A stretch of DNA of 64,000 nt from Tethya wilhelma (GCA_964030475.1 CAXIPT010000007.1:1327434-1391433); one strand, 5' to 3'; numbered from the stretch's first letter, positions 10,550 to 21,861 are shown. A program made the numbers and translations. Notes: a model not told the origin generated them from the letters alone.

Positions 10550-11245
10550 GTTGAGGAGAAGATGGAACCCAAATACGGAGTTTGATATTACTTTCCGCCC
10601 AATTCGGTTAATTGAAGAAAGATTAAAGAATCTGCTGACTGGTAAAAGGTCGATAAAACAATGAGCTTAAAATGCAGTGAGCTGACTCATAATGTGCAGT
10701 CTATGGCCAAGCATCAACATTCCATAGTAAGTCCCATGTGACCGTGCACGTGCACACATTGTGCATTTAGTTTGCGACAACATTCCCTCTGACATTCCCT
10801 TATTCAAAACCACCTTCTAATCATATACAGAACTGGCGACTAGTAGTCTGTGGTTCGATTCTATAGTAACTGTGAGACCACATTGTAGTAATTAGTTTAT
10901 CTCTAATGATAAACATTTTCTTTATGAATACTCTGAGTTCTTCAACACACAGACACATGCATCAGTACACACACCTGGCACAACAATAGCCCATTGTATG
11001 GTATTCTCCCAAAAAACTGAGTGAGTGAGTGACAAATTTAAGGTCCAAAAATGGAGAAAAACAATGTCATGTGAACATAGTTAGCATGAAAAGCAATGAT
11101 AAAACAGTCACATAGATAATGCATACAAAATACATCGAATAATCACAAAAATATATCATGTCATGATAAATAGACAAAGCAAACAAAATGGGTTAGTTGT
11201 GTATAATGATTAAACAGAGTCACATTATTATGCATATGACAATTG
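10550..11245. other. Intergenic between AP4B1 and ROCO-DEATH gene
   Basis: No gene recognised. It is the head-side flank of AP4B1 and the tail-side flank of the ROC-COR-DEATH gene; both are read on the minus strand. Confidence 0.5.
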
Positions 11246-13640
11246 TTAATATCTCTTCTGTTTCTTTGATGGTGGTGAACTGATATCATGCTCCCCTCTC
11301 TCTATCTCATCAGCTATACCGTTTTGTCCTATTTTTCTGAGAGCCTCAACTAAAATACTCCAAGTTAGTTTATGGCCACATTTTTTTGTCACTTTGTCTT
11401 CTTTTCTCAACCAAGCCTTCACCATGTCACCAGGGAGGGTCTGCATCTTCTCAAGCTTGAAGACACCCAACCCTAATACACTACCAAGTTCTATGATCTG
11501 AGAGTTGTTTAGTGGTTTCACATAGTCACAGATATCATACCAATCACTGTCATCTGAGAATCATGAATATACAATGTGGTATGTGTGTGAGTAAACATCA
11601 TTACATGTGAGAGTCAGTGTACAATAAACATACCAACAACATCTGAAGTAGAATGTGAGGTTATAGGATCACTTTTTGTAGGAGAAGGCTGTGTACCAGT
11701 TGCACCAGCATTGCTAGTCCGCGTGTCCTTCTGATCCTACAAAATTATCAGATCTTATATTTATTATAATAGTAAACCCATGATAAGTATACACATGTAC
11801 ATTGCATATGGTTCTCACCTGGTCATTTCTCAGAAGTTGGTCAACGTCAAGTTCCTTGAAACATTGAGGACACTCTGACTTTGACGGCCAGTCCTCCCCT
11901 TCGAAATAGTTGATGTATCGTACAACGTTTGTCTTCCCACACTTGCAAGGAGCCAGTAGAGGTCCACCATAATATCTCAGTCCTTCAAGGTTGCTGTGTA
12001 GGCAAATCTTTCGGAGGTACTCAGTATGGAAGCTATTAATGTGGTCGCCAGGAGTCCTTGGGTCACTAGGACGAGGGCTGGGAGTATAGAATGATAATAA
12101 TAATATAAACAAAAGGATATAAACTTGACTATAGTCACATCATTGAATTTGTTCACTTACAGCACAGAGATCTTGAGTCGATGTTCTTCTGTCTCCAACT
12201 CCACACTCCAATGACAACTATCGATGTTCTTGAACTGGCACATGTCCTTTGACAGGTACGGCTTATCTGAGGATTTTTCTCTCTGAGTGATGGCCAACAG
12301 TAGACACACCAGTCTGTGGTAGATCTCCCTGGGAAGAAACTGCTGGAAATCAAAGTAGAACGTGGTCCACCTTGAACACTGGACAGGTTCCTCTGCAATC
12401 TTTTCTGGGAGTTTCCCAGGAACAAGATACTGTAGTTGCTTATCTGTGGGTGCACAAAAGACAGTGTCACTGTGTGCATGCTGGTGTATTTTGGACAGAC
12501 TTACTTTGCGATTCCGAGTCTGCCTTTGAAATACTTCTGATGGGGTATATCAATGCTTCTGCCTGAAGCATGAGGCACATCTGATGAAATGACTCCTCTA
12601 TCGGCTGTCGGAGGTATTCGGACCAGACATCCCTTAAAAGATCAGCTGTGGCAACACCTGTTTCACGGAGTTGGTTCATGTCCTTGCCTTCGATTGTGGA
12701 CCGAAAATTCAACTCCACAACATTCATCATGACGTCAATCAGCCATTTTGGATCAAGTAACACCAGCTCTTTCAGCTCAGCATGTTCCTCTTTATTGATG
12801 AAGAGAAGAGGAAGAAATTCTGTAGAGCAAAGAAAGATGTAAATCAGTCCTGAATACATCACTTGTATACAACTTACTGAGGCAGACCATCTTTCCTGTC
12901 TCATGGAAGAACTCCAGAATCAGCTGTTGCCCGTCTTGGTCAGTGATACCACACTGTGTGGCTATCTTGAGCACCTCGTCTATTTTGATGACTAGGGAGG
13001 ACTTGCTTTGCTTCAATGATTCCTGCAATCTGACCAGTTCATTGTTGAACCTGAACCAGATCACAGGATACTTTTCTCGTAGAAACGAAAGATTTTGAGA
13101 TGCATTTTGAATCTCTTGTTGAAGAGCCTTGGCTCCACTTGCTTCTCTATCCTCTAGCTCTTTACCGTCGATTGAATTTTCCACGGCTAAGAAGATCCTG
13201 TCCTTTTTAGGACCCATCATGTGAAGGTGACATGAACACCTGTCATCACTGTAAATTTCCTTCATCAGTATCTCGTTGATCTCATTTAGCTTCTCGTCAC
13301 TGATACGCACCAGCTCGCCATCTTTCATCTGATCGCGATGGGTGCCCACAATACAGACATTCTTCAGATGGTCCTTCTTTTCACCGGGGACAGCAGGAAG
13401 AGTGTGGGCATGGATAGATTTCAGCCAATATTTGATCTCCTCAATGGGGTTTGTTAGATCTACATCTGAACGAACCCTTTGCTTAGACCTCATTTCAAGG
13501 TACGGAATAATCTTCTGTATGCTGAACACCACCAGGTACATTGCTCGTCTTGTGAGGAAGCAGTGGTGCATTGGACGGTACTCCTTTTGACCGGCAAAAT
13601 CCAGAACATTGAGAATGAGTAAAATGTCCTCTTCATTCAT
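11246..13640 (-). CDS. ROC-COR-DEATH protein (ROCO family), 5' end missing
   Basis: Six exons read from the gap at 13641: 12878-13640, 12505-12819, 12161-12443, 11819-12077, 11634-11736, 11246-11553. The first carries the C-terminal half of a ROC GTPase domain (switch-like DFAGQKEYRPMHHCF; base-recognition VGTHRD) and the start of COR (YPVIWFRF). Exons 2-3 complete COR (LLDPKWLIDVMMNVV; QYLVPGKLPEK; FYFDFQQFLPREIYHRLVC). Exon 4 has a CxC/CPxC cysteine cluster (PCKCGKT, ECPQCF). Exon 6 is a death domain (LGVFKLEKMQTLPGDMVKAW... LVEALRKIGQNGIADEIE), then a basic tail SKKQKRY. The P-loop and anything upstream (LRR, ankyrin or kinase) lie beyond the gap. The order matches DAPK1-like or sponge ROCO-death proteins; a death-fold signalling role is inferred. 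Confidence 0.85.
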
Positions 13641-13808
13641 NAGATCAACTTGAAAATTAAATTTCAGCGGACAGAAACTTTGAGAGCAGTTGAAAAGTAC
13701 TACTACTCAGTCCAGAGGTGGAAAGAAAGCTGTCTAGTATCTATGTAGGCTATCACCATCAGCTAATCAGTATCCAATATTCATACCTAAATTTATTTGA
13801 GTTCGTAG

Positions 13809-13983
13809 AGACCCCAAACGTTACTTGACGGCAGTACAGAACGTGATAGGCAGTATGACACTGGGTGTTGATGTCTCCAATGTCTTCAGTGATATGATAA
13901 TGGTAGGAGAATGTCAATTTGTGTGGCTACATTTGATGGTGATTTGTGATCGTGATTTTCAGGCGGGTACCACATCGGACCTG
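13809..13983 (+). pseudogene. Partial second AP4B1-like copy
   Basis: Exon-like segment 13809-13902 encodes DPKRYLTAVQNVIGSMTLG then DVSNVFSDMIM and ends at a GT donor in the same place as AP4B1 exon 1. The next segment starts after CAG at 13963 with AGTTSDL (exon 2 of AP4B1), then turns into unrelated sequence with a stop. About 80% similar to the minus-strand AP4B1 exons, too different for simple alleles. Upstream of 13809 the start of exon 1 is absent. It lies alone on the short contig 13642-14328, so it is a broken paralogue. Confidence 0.7.
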
Positions 13984-14250
13984 TACTATTGTTGACAGTA
14001 CACACATACATGCATACATACATACATACATATTACACGCACTCTTAGTGTTATCCTGCGTTAGCTACGTATGTTGTAAATTGACTATGTCCATTTTAAG
14101 TAGGGAAAGTTTCATTTCCTTGTCTTCCTGGTAGCATGTGAAGTTCACTCGGTCTATCTCCTGCTAGCTATCTTCAGACTCTGTACCTGGTTTGGTTTGG
14201 TTTGTTAACAGTTAGTGTGTTCCTTTCCTGTAAAACCACCTCCAGCAATA

Positions 14251-14251
<1 letters not shown>

Positions 14252-14307
<56 letters not shown>

Positions 14308-14328
14308 ATGTGTGTGTGTGTGTGTGTG
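14252..14328. repeat. (TG)n microsatellite at contig join
   Basis: TGTG tract ended by N 14329. Confidence 0.9.
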
Positions 14329-14410
14329 NTGAATCGTTAGTTCGATCTTACGTGATTGTAACTGAACAAATGCATCACATCTCTCTCTCTCTCTCTCTCT
14401 CTCTCTACAG

Positions 14411-16129
14411 AGTTAAACTTCGTGGACATCTTGTATCAGATGCTCCGTGATCGTGATCCTCAAGTTGTCTCCAACTGTATCTCAGCTCTCAATGAGATAC
14501 TAGCCAACGAGGGAGGCATGGTGGTCAACTCAAAGATCACACACTACCTGCTAAACAGGTTTGACAAGTTTAACCAGATTGGTACATGTAGGTAAGAGAT
14601 GGTGACAATTGTGTCTTTGTATGTGTGTGTGTCTGTAGGTTGAGGGACTTTAGTGAATGGAGTCAATGTCAGATTCTGGACCTTCTTCATCGCTACCAAC
14701 CATCCTCTGAAGATGAGGTGTTTGATATCATGGTAAGAGAGAAGAGAGAGAGAGCATGTGTGTGTGTGTTTATTCATTTCACCTGCTTGCCACGGTTCCA
14801 ATGTTTAGTTATAAAAAACAGTGCATTGGTTGATCCGTGCTAGAATTCTACTTATTTCTAAGTTTGTCTTACTTGTGTTTGTGTGTTTGTTTTTCAGAGC
14901 ATTTTGGATGATCGATTGAAACATGCCAATGGTGGTGTTGCCATGGGAACCATTCGCCTGTTCATTCATCTCACGGAGAACATGCACGAAGTCCAACAGG
15001 AGGTGTACGAGAGGATCCACAGTGAGTTAGCCCCCCTCCCCCCGTCACACACACACACATACATTCACAATTTCACATGTAGCTCCAAACTACATGAATG
15101 TTAATAGTTGTATTGTTTCTGTAACATTTACAGCTCCATTGTTGACTTTCCTTGGTTCAAGTTCTGCTGAGTTGGTTTTCACTTGTTTACAACACATTCA
15201 ACTTCTGTTGTCACGGCAACCAGATATGTGGAGCAAAGACTACCAGAACTTCTTCTGCAGGTCAGCAGTGGGGAAAGGGTTAAGATAAAATTAGAAAATG
15301 GTCACTAAAGGGTTATTATCATGTGCCGGCCTAATATAGGTACAATGATCCACCTTATCTGAAGATAAAGAAGCTGGAACTGCTGACGGAGGTGTGCAAT
15401 ATTGGGAATGCCCAGAGTGTTGTGGACGAACTGGGGTATCTAAATTATACACGTTCTACTTTACTACTCACCATAGCACTGCTAAGGCTGTCAAATCCCC
15501 TTTGTTACAAATGAGCAAAAAGGGTAAACCCCTGGAAATAAATCTATGCTGAAACTGCATCTGAGTGTAGTACTCATCTTTGCACACTGGCATGATAACC
15601 AAGCTACATAGGACTTCTATTATCTTACAGCCTCATTCCAAGGCGCCTCCCTTGCGTATATTTTTATTTTCAAAGAAAATATCCCCAAAGGAGGAGCCTG
15701 GGAACGAGACTAACACTCTTATGTGTCTGTGTATGAGTGAATGTGTGTGTGTCTTCTTCAGTGAGTATGCTACTGATGTGAATGCGTTCGTTGCAAGAAA
15801 GTCCATCCAGGCCGTGGGACAGATTGCCCTCAGGCTGGCTGCCCGAGCCAACCTCTGTGTCAACAAGCTCCTCTCACTTCTCACCATGGAGATAGACTAT
15901 GTCACTGCAGAGACACTGATGGCCATGTGCAGTAAGTGAAACTGAAATCTCTGAATAGTATCGAAAGTGTACGCATAATATTATAATATCACCGTAAATC
16001 TAGGTTAGTTTCACATATCATTTTAGCAGTTACCTAAAACAGCAAAAAATAAACAACAGCAAAATTTTCCGCATTTACGATAGGTATCCTTTGTAAGTTT
16101 GAGAACATGGTGGAGGTGATTCTTCCTCA
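14411..16129 (+). CDS. AP4B1: AP4B1 middle exons (beta-adaptin trunk)
   Basis: Seven exons: 14411-14558, 14639-14732, 14898-15021, 15134-15260, 15340-15435, 15762-15931, 16084-16129, all GT-AG and phase-consistent. The product (ELNFVDILYQMLRDRDPQVV... NEILANEGGMVVNSK... LLNRLRDFSEWSQCQILDLL... YATDVNAFVARKSIQAVGQI) follows the AP-4 beta trunk through the segment before the hinge. Its start joins exon 3 of the minus-strand AP4B1 piece exactly in phase, Glu being split across the junction. It stops at a GTATGC donor; the hinge and ear domains are absent, and within 46 bp an MSH3 exon begins. So the 3' third of AP4B1 is missing without any N to explain it. Confidence 0.9.
15629..15711. repeat. 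Short foldback repeat, AGCCTCGTTCCCAGGC family
   Basis: Begins AGCCTCATTCCAAGGCGCCTCC and ends with the inverse (GGAGGAGCCTGGGAACGAGACT), about 80 bp, within an AP4B1 intron. Relatives at 26631-26712, 29219-29280, 55158-55211 and half copies at 31327 and 36322. Confidence 0.75.
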
Positions 16130-16175
16130 GTATGCACTCACTTATCCCTCACTGTATTCTTGTACTTCTATTTAG

Positions 16176-18661
16176 TGCTCACCTTCTGAGTTCTACTCTT
16201 TGGTGAAGGCTCTGGTGAGAATTCAAGAAGAGCTCGAGTCGTTCAAAGAGATGGCACTTTCTGATCTGAAATCAGATCTGCTACAGCAGACTACAAAGAG
16301 GTACAAGCAATGACTAGTGTGCAGCCTAAACTTCTGTAGCATCAGCCAGGTGAAATTCATTGAGGTTTTGTTGTTGTTTTCTGTGAATTTCTTTTGTGTG
16401 CTTGCATGCATGAGTAGGTTCCATCGCTCCTTGCTGGTGTACAAAATTTCCAAGACGCACTTAACGATTAAGTTGCCAAGTTCGTCTCAATTTAAGTGCA
16501 TTAGTAATTCACAAACGCTAGTTCACATTGGATCTAATAACTTTATTCACTAGAGATGGAATATTTGAAGATCTTTTTACTAAACCAGAAGAGTTCCCTG
16601 AAGTTTCTGCTGAGAAAAAAGTACCTTTCTTGACAATGTCACAACCACCTAAACTTTAAATTGTCTGAATGTTGTGACATCCATTATTTTACCTTCTAGG
16701 CCATTTCAGAACTGAAGCAAAAACTCCTCAACTATCGCAAGATGTTCCGCAAGACACTCTGTAATTTCAGTCTAGACTATGTCACTGTTTCAGGGGCACA
16801 GGTACCACAGTTTCATGAATAGTCAATGATTTGTGCATAAATTTATTATGCAGTTATCATAATTATATTCTATAGTATCTTGTCGAAGTTAAGAATAAGG
16901 ACATCAATAGGGTTCCATCTGATTGGACACGAGTCAGCAGGTGATGTTATAATACCGCCAAAATTGTATAAGTCCTTAGTGATGTGTGTGTGTGTGTTCT
17001 TTCGTGTACCATCCGATGTTGCCTACAGCACAAAGCAAGTAACCAGGTTCCAACCACCGTATGTGTTGGAAGCTGTGAAGCTGCTTGCCCAACACAACGA
17101 CCAGCTAAAGATCAGTGCCAAAGATGCTTGGAATGAATTCCTAAAGTACGTGTGTTTTAAAAATAATGCAACTGTAGCAATGACTTGATTTATGTATCTT
17201 TATATGTGTATGCACGACACAGTGATTTCAGTGTGGAGTATGGTCAGTACAAGAGAGCCATTGACATGTTAGCCACTGTAGATTGTCTCCTGTCACTGGC
17301 AAAAGTTTCCAAAATGCCTGGCTATGTTTGGTGAGCCTCTATAATAATATTATTTCTATCTTGTCCCATCTTACCCAATTCACCTCCTCCTGTTAACTTG
17401 TGATATACCGTATAGCGGGAAATTTTCGTGGGGGGAAATTTTTGTGAATTTCGCAGTTTGGCAGCTTTCCGCGAAAATTTTCCCCCACGAAATTTGTAAG
17501 GTATGTGGTTGTCACGTATAGTTGAGACGCAATCCACGAAAATTTTCCCCACGAATTTCTATTCAAGACAAAAACGCAAAAATTTTCCCCCATGAAAATT
17601 TCCCGCTATACGGTATTTCAGTCCTGTCATCAGTGAGGACCAAGTGATAGACATAGAGGCTGGTCGACACCCTGTCATAGACCTGCTTCTTAGTGAGGGG
17701 GAACAGTTTGTCCCTAACGACACACACATGAAGGTAGGCGGAGACTTTGTCATTTGTGGGTGTGTCTAGTCACTCCCATTGTCACTCCCACTCATTGACA
17801 TGCCCTCAGGGTGCTGAACTCCGTACTATGATCATTACCGGACCTAACATGGGAGGAAAGAGCTCTTACATCAAACAGGTGTGTAAGGGTTTAGTCTTTG
17901 TTTCGATTTTTTGTTTGTTTGTTGTTTGGTTTGTTGTTGGTTTGTGATCTATCAATCTCCATATAGGTAGCATTGATATGTATCATGGCACAGATTGGAT
18001 CGTATGTGCCAGCAACTGCTGCTACAGTTGGTGTTCTCGATGCCATCCATACCAGGTATGTCGATGTGTGGGTGTGCGTTGTGTGTTTCTATTCCTATTC
18101 CAAAATCCCAGTATCAATCTATAGCAACATATATTAGCTCAATTTACCGTAAAGCACAAAACTTGGCAGGTTTTATTATTGTCTGATTGGCGGTTTTGGT
18201 AAAGACTGCTAATATTAAATCCACCAGCTGTGACAATCCACCAAATTTTATTCCCGCCAATATTTTGTGCTAATTGGTAGTTAAAATTTTGATGCTAAAA
18301 GTTTGATCACTCCTATTATAATCTTGAAGCTTTTTGTTCATGAAAAGTCTCAGTGGTAGATGATAGCTTTTCTGTGACAGGTAAGTAAGCTGTAAAACTT
18401 GGCTGCAATATAATATATACGATTCATACAGTAAGTAATACTTTTGTATTGGCCTGTTCTCTCCATTCATCCAGGATGGGTGCCAGTGACAGCATCCATG
18501 GTGGTAACAGTACCTTCATGGTGGAGCTGCTGGAAGCCTCAGAGGTCATCAGACTGGCCACACCAAACTCCCTGGTGATTCTTGATGAGCTAGGAAGAGG
18601 GACCAGCACCCATGATGGAACTGCCATAGCTTATGCCACACTGCAACACTTCATTGAACAT
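16176..18661 (+). CDS. MSH3: MSH3 mismatch-repair ATPase, both ends missing
   Basis: Ten exons: 16176-16300, 16554-16620, 16700-16801, 16876-16940, 17029-17145, 17223-17330, 17622-17733, 17810-17878, 17967-18055, 18475-18661; all phases agree. MutS homologue of the MSH3 type (MutS-beta with MSH2; binds insertion/deletion loops). Lever/clamp part: [20 protein letters not shown] then [17 protein letters not shown]. ATPase: Walker [26 protein letters not shown]; signature [19 protein letters not shown]; Walker [17 protein letters not shown]. The wording of KNKDIN-VPSDW and [14 protein letters not shown] favours MSH3 over MSH2 or MSH6. The N-terminal mismatch-binding domain and the C-terminal THY-motif exons are absent; N 18801 follows. 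All ATPase residues seen are intact. Confidence 0.92.
17406..17615. repeat. MITE-like foldback, 210 bp (TATAGCGGGAAA family)
   Basis: Termini TACCGTATAGCGGGAAATTT and its inverse, with internal GCGAAAATTTTCCCCC blocks in both orientations. It sits in an MSH3 intron and its right end lies 6 bp from the acceptor of the next exon. About 90% like 38066-38276. Confidence 0.85.
18143..18280. repeat. MITE-like repeat, AGCACAAAA-TTTTGTGCT family
   Basis: Begins ACCGTAAAGCACAAAA and ends CCCGCCAATATTTTGTGCT, with internal GGCGG/CCGCC blocks, inside the last MSH3 intron. Longer relative at 33707-33903 in PIH1D1 copy 2. Confidence 0.7.
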
Positions 18662-19339
18662 GTAAGACATTTTTAAAATTTTTTTGCTTCATTCCAAGTT
18701 TCCCTTCCCTACAGTTACGTATTATTATTTTAATAATTTTCTGGCGGGTGGGGATCTATATTTTTATGAGGAAGAGGGTATTATGTCGGTACATGAGAAA
18801 NCAACCATATTCATTATATGAGTTCAAAGGTTTAATAGACCACAACTGATACACTTTGACCATGCAGCATCCAGGAAAACAATAACAATTAGTCATGCAC
18901 TCTGGTGACCTCATGCTGTGTATATATGCATTAATTGTGGTTGTTTAGCTTCAAGATGTCATGCAAAGTCTCAGTCAGTCAAACTTTTGTGACTATACAC
19001 AAGCACATGTCCTGCATGCATGCAATGAACTATAAAGGTTAATGTTTATCAGATTACTACATCACCACTACATAACCACAACAATAACAACAAAAATTAT
19101 AGTGCACATGTTCACTTTGGCCTTCATGTCCATGCACATGTAACTTGCCTATCTCAGCATGGAAACTAAAAGGTTACAAAACTTTTATATAAATCCAGGA
19201 TTGGCCTAGTACTGCTAATGCAATACAAATGATATTAAGAGTACATAGTAGCTATATCCAAGTTATAGAACAAAAATTAATATTATTATCTGCAGTTAAC
19301 AAATTGTTTCACACAGGCAACTTCGTTTATACACTCAAG
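18662..19339. other. Intergenic after MSH3
   Basis: No exon recognised. N 18801 marks a join. The missing last MSH3 exons are not here. Confidence 0.5.
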
Positions 19340-20083
19340 TTAAATGCCCACATAATGGCGATAAATTACATGACCGGAGTTGACTCCAAGCAACGCATTG
19401 AAGGTCCCGTCGCACTGCATCAGCGATCCCTCCACCTTCTCCCACTCACCAACACATGGCTTCTTGCAGCGCCAGATGTGTCCATTTTTATTGACGCCAT
19501 AAATCTCATCCCTCCCTGATCCTGAGACATGGGTGAGCTTGCCTGGTATTTGTCTCCAGCGACCACTTCCGTCGACAGGACGGGAGTATATGTCTCCATT
19601 TGCATTGACTCCATAGACGTAGTCACAGCCAGCATCAATTTGAGCGAGTCGTCCGTCAACTAGCTGCCAGGCGCCAGTGCATGGTTTCTTGCATTTGTAG
19701 ATTTGATCTTTAGCATTCACTCCCCAGATGTAGCCATTGCCAGAGGCTGATACGTGCTTCAGACGACCTTGAATACATTGCCAACCACCACTGCCATCAA
19801 CAGGTCTCTTGTAGATACTGTTCCCACTATTGACTCCCCAGACTTCTTCGTCACTGGCATCTATCTGCTTCAGCTTTCCAGGAACGTGGACCCAGTTGCT
19901 TCCAGTGCAAGGCCGTGAGCATCTAAAGATGTCGTTGTTTCTATTGACTCCCCAGACATAGTTGACTGATGCCGTTATGTGCTTGAGTCGTCCGCCAATC
20001 TGTTCCCAGTCTCCATGGACACTGACTGTAAGCACAGCAGTGAACAGCAGTGCAGCAAAGAGAGATTTTTTCCACAAGATCAT
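19340..20083 (-). CDS. Secreted six-blade tectonin lectin A (247 aa)
   Basis: Single-exon gene. Residues 1-24 are a signal peptide (MILWKKSLFAALLFTAVLTV SVHG, split here for length). The rest is six tandem tectonin repeats of about 36 residues, each with a W/V..GxLxxIxAS....WGVN core, as in tachylectin-1, fish-egg lectin and physarum tectonins. Odd repeats carry CxxPC (CSRPC, CKKPC, CKKPC) and even repeats RPVDGS, so the propeller is built from three two-blade units. Expected fold: six-bladed beta-propeller secreted and binding glycans or microbial surfaces; ligand unknown. The start is chosen at the only ATG giving the signal peptide. A TATA-like box lies about 50 bp upstream. Paralogues at 22298, 23898 and 24909. 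Confidence 0.9.
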   Translation of the reverse strand: MILWKKSLFAALLFTAVLTVSVHGDWEQIGGRLKHITASVNYVWGVNRNNDIFRCSRPCTGSNWVHVPGKLKQIDASDEEVWGVNSGNSIYKRPVDGSGGWQCIQGRLKHVSASGNGYIWGVNAKDQIYKCKKPCTGAWQLVDGRLAQIDAGCDYVYGVNANGDIYSRPVDGSGRWRQIPGKLTHVSGSGRDEIYGVNKNGHIWRCKKPCVGEWEKVEGSLMQCDGTFNALLGVNSGHVIYRHYVGI

Positions 20084-20524
20084 TGTGTTTCGAGTTTTAT
20101 GAATAAAGATCTTTGATTTTCGTTGGCTCTTTTTATATCATCAATAGGCATCTCAAGATACATGCATGCAGTTAAGATTGAACTACTTCCTATACTAGGT
20201 TGCTAAAAATGTTGAATGTTCAAACTTTAAGGCTGTTTACTACACCTTGTCTCTTTTGCTACTCACAAGTCTTGTCAATTATTAATGTAAAAATGTTTCC
20301 GCAAATTTTACTCATTCAATGGAGTAAGACTTGATTAATGGTAACTTTGAAGTGTGCGTGTATATTCTTGTTTTGTTATGTTAAACGAAAAATTATCTGC
20401 ATGCATGAGTAGTTGTTTTACCTTCAAAAAGTGTTTACTAGACTCTCATAATAAATCTTGACAGTTAAGAATTTTCCCGCAAGTTTTGTTAATTGAATAG
20501 CGTGCAAGATGAATTAACAGTATG

Positions 20525-20525
<1 letters not shown>
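19908..20525. repeat. Segmental duplication, copy 1
   Basis: The 5' end of tectonin A and about 440 bp of upstream DNA, up to a (TG)n tract, are repeated at about 23899-24506 with roughly 90% or higher identity, including GTGTTTCGAGTTTTATGAAT and the GAATAGCGTGCAAGATGAAT block just before the (TG)n. Confidence 0.9.
20131..20140 (-). promoter_or_regulatory. TATA-like box, tectonin A
   Basis: TGATATAAAA on the minus strand about 50 bp upstream of the ATG. Equivalents exist upstream of tectonins C (24121), E (25688) and, further away, B (23141). Confidence 0.5.

Positions 20526-20611
<86 letters not shown>
20526..20611. repeat. (TG)n microsatellite at contig join
   Basis: About 43 TG units, ended by N 20612. 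Same relative position as the tract at 24507-24562 in the duplicate segment. Confidence 0.95.
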
Positions 20612-21062
20612 NATGAGTGCACATGGCTGAAAGTAAACACTATACTGTTTATACTATTATTGTAGCATCCATCTGGCTTAAGTCCATGCATGTCCATGCA
20701 TCCTATTCCATGCTTTTATTCATAGTTAAAAGAATTCAAGCAAGGAATGTATAGAGAATCTTGACAGCAGTTAATACTTAGTAATAATTTACGAACTTGT
20801 TGGACTGCTTCTTATAAAATCCCTTTTGTTGAAGACATGCAAACTTTTTATAGTGAAGCCTATAATATTATAGAGACAGGCTACTTCAATCAAAAAGCCA
20901 AGTTTTATTACTCCACACATGTCAGGCATAATTATGCAAATTAGTTATCACAAATCAATTTGTGGGGACGTTGCTAAGGGAAGTGGTAAAGTATAGTACA
21001 TCTCAAACATTTAAATTGTTCTTTGGTGAATGATATGCATGCATGCATGTATATCTGTTTTA

Positions 21063-21779
21063 CTAGTTGAAAATTTCCACAATGAAGTAATAGAAATCAT
21101 AAGTTTCTTGGGTGTTCTTTCGTCGAACTATGAAATCCAATCCTTTGTTTGTATCAAGCTGCTTAGAAAAAATCCCAGCATTCACATAGCCATGTTCTTG
21201 AGCAGAGGAGCAGGCACCGTATTGATGAAATAGTTCAAACAGTAGAACAAACTGAGAGGTTTGTTTATGTCCTGGTCCAACAGTAGGAGCATCTGGTGGA
21301 GTTGGTATTCCTCCTAGCCGGCAAGGTGGGGCGGCTGGGTTGGCAGGAAAAAAAAAGATATTTTCATTGACACCATCTGACAGTCCAACTCGTGGAATAT
21401 CTTGATCTTCAGCTCCTGGTGGCTTGATTCCTACTGTGATGCGAACTGACGTGTACTGGTCAAGTTCTCCTGGTCCAGCAAGAGGTACTCGGATGAGAAC
21501 TTCTCTAAGCACATCTCCTGTACCAGTGTGAATGATACGATTATTTGTACTAGTGGATGGGTGGAGGAATGAGGCAAGGTATCGGATATTTTCTGGTGTG
21601 ATGAAGATCCCCTTTGACTTGGATAGTGGCTAGAAGTATGGAATAACAATAGTTATTACGTATATTTGACTACTCCATGCATACAGTTTGGACTGATTTA
21701 CCAGAGTATTGCTGTAGTGGAAGTTTATAGTCAACAACAGTAGTAGAATGCTTCCACTGGCGTGAGGAAATTTCAGCAT
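21063..21779 (-). CDS. Secreted two-exon family, copy F (214 aa)
   Basis: Intact member of the D/F/G subfamily. Exon 1 (21702-21779, 26 codons, MLKFPHASGSILLLLLTINF) is a new signal peptide, unlike those of A-E, with a GTAAAT donor. Exon 2 (21063-21629) follows a TAG acceptor. It keeps PLSKSKGIFITPENIRYLAS, VGLSDGVNEN, both cysteines (PPC and YGAC) and FYYFI, but the loop between the cysteines is proline-rich (GGIPTPPDAPTVGPG) and the basic DRSIHVA segment is replaced by NNRIIHTGTGDV. These are the fastest-changing parts of the family. It lies between tectonin genes A and B. Confidence 0.82.
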
Positions 21780-21861
21780 CTTGACAAGTGAATAATTTAT
21801 TTTTAGATTTAGTGGTTGCTTTTCAAACTCCTTATCCTAGCTCAAGATTTAACTAAATTTC

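Noticed and set aside
16084..16300. A real AP4B1-MSH3 fusion protein
   Set aside because: Splicing over the 46-bp spacer joins phase 2 to phase 0 and would shift the frame; kept only as a structural finding.
20446..20697. His/Thr-repeat protein ending in the (TG)n tract
   Set aside because: Microsatellite artefact interrupted by N 20612.
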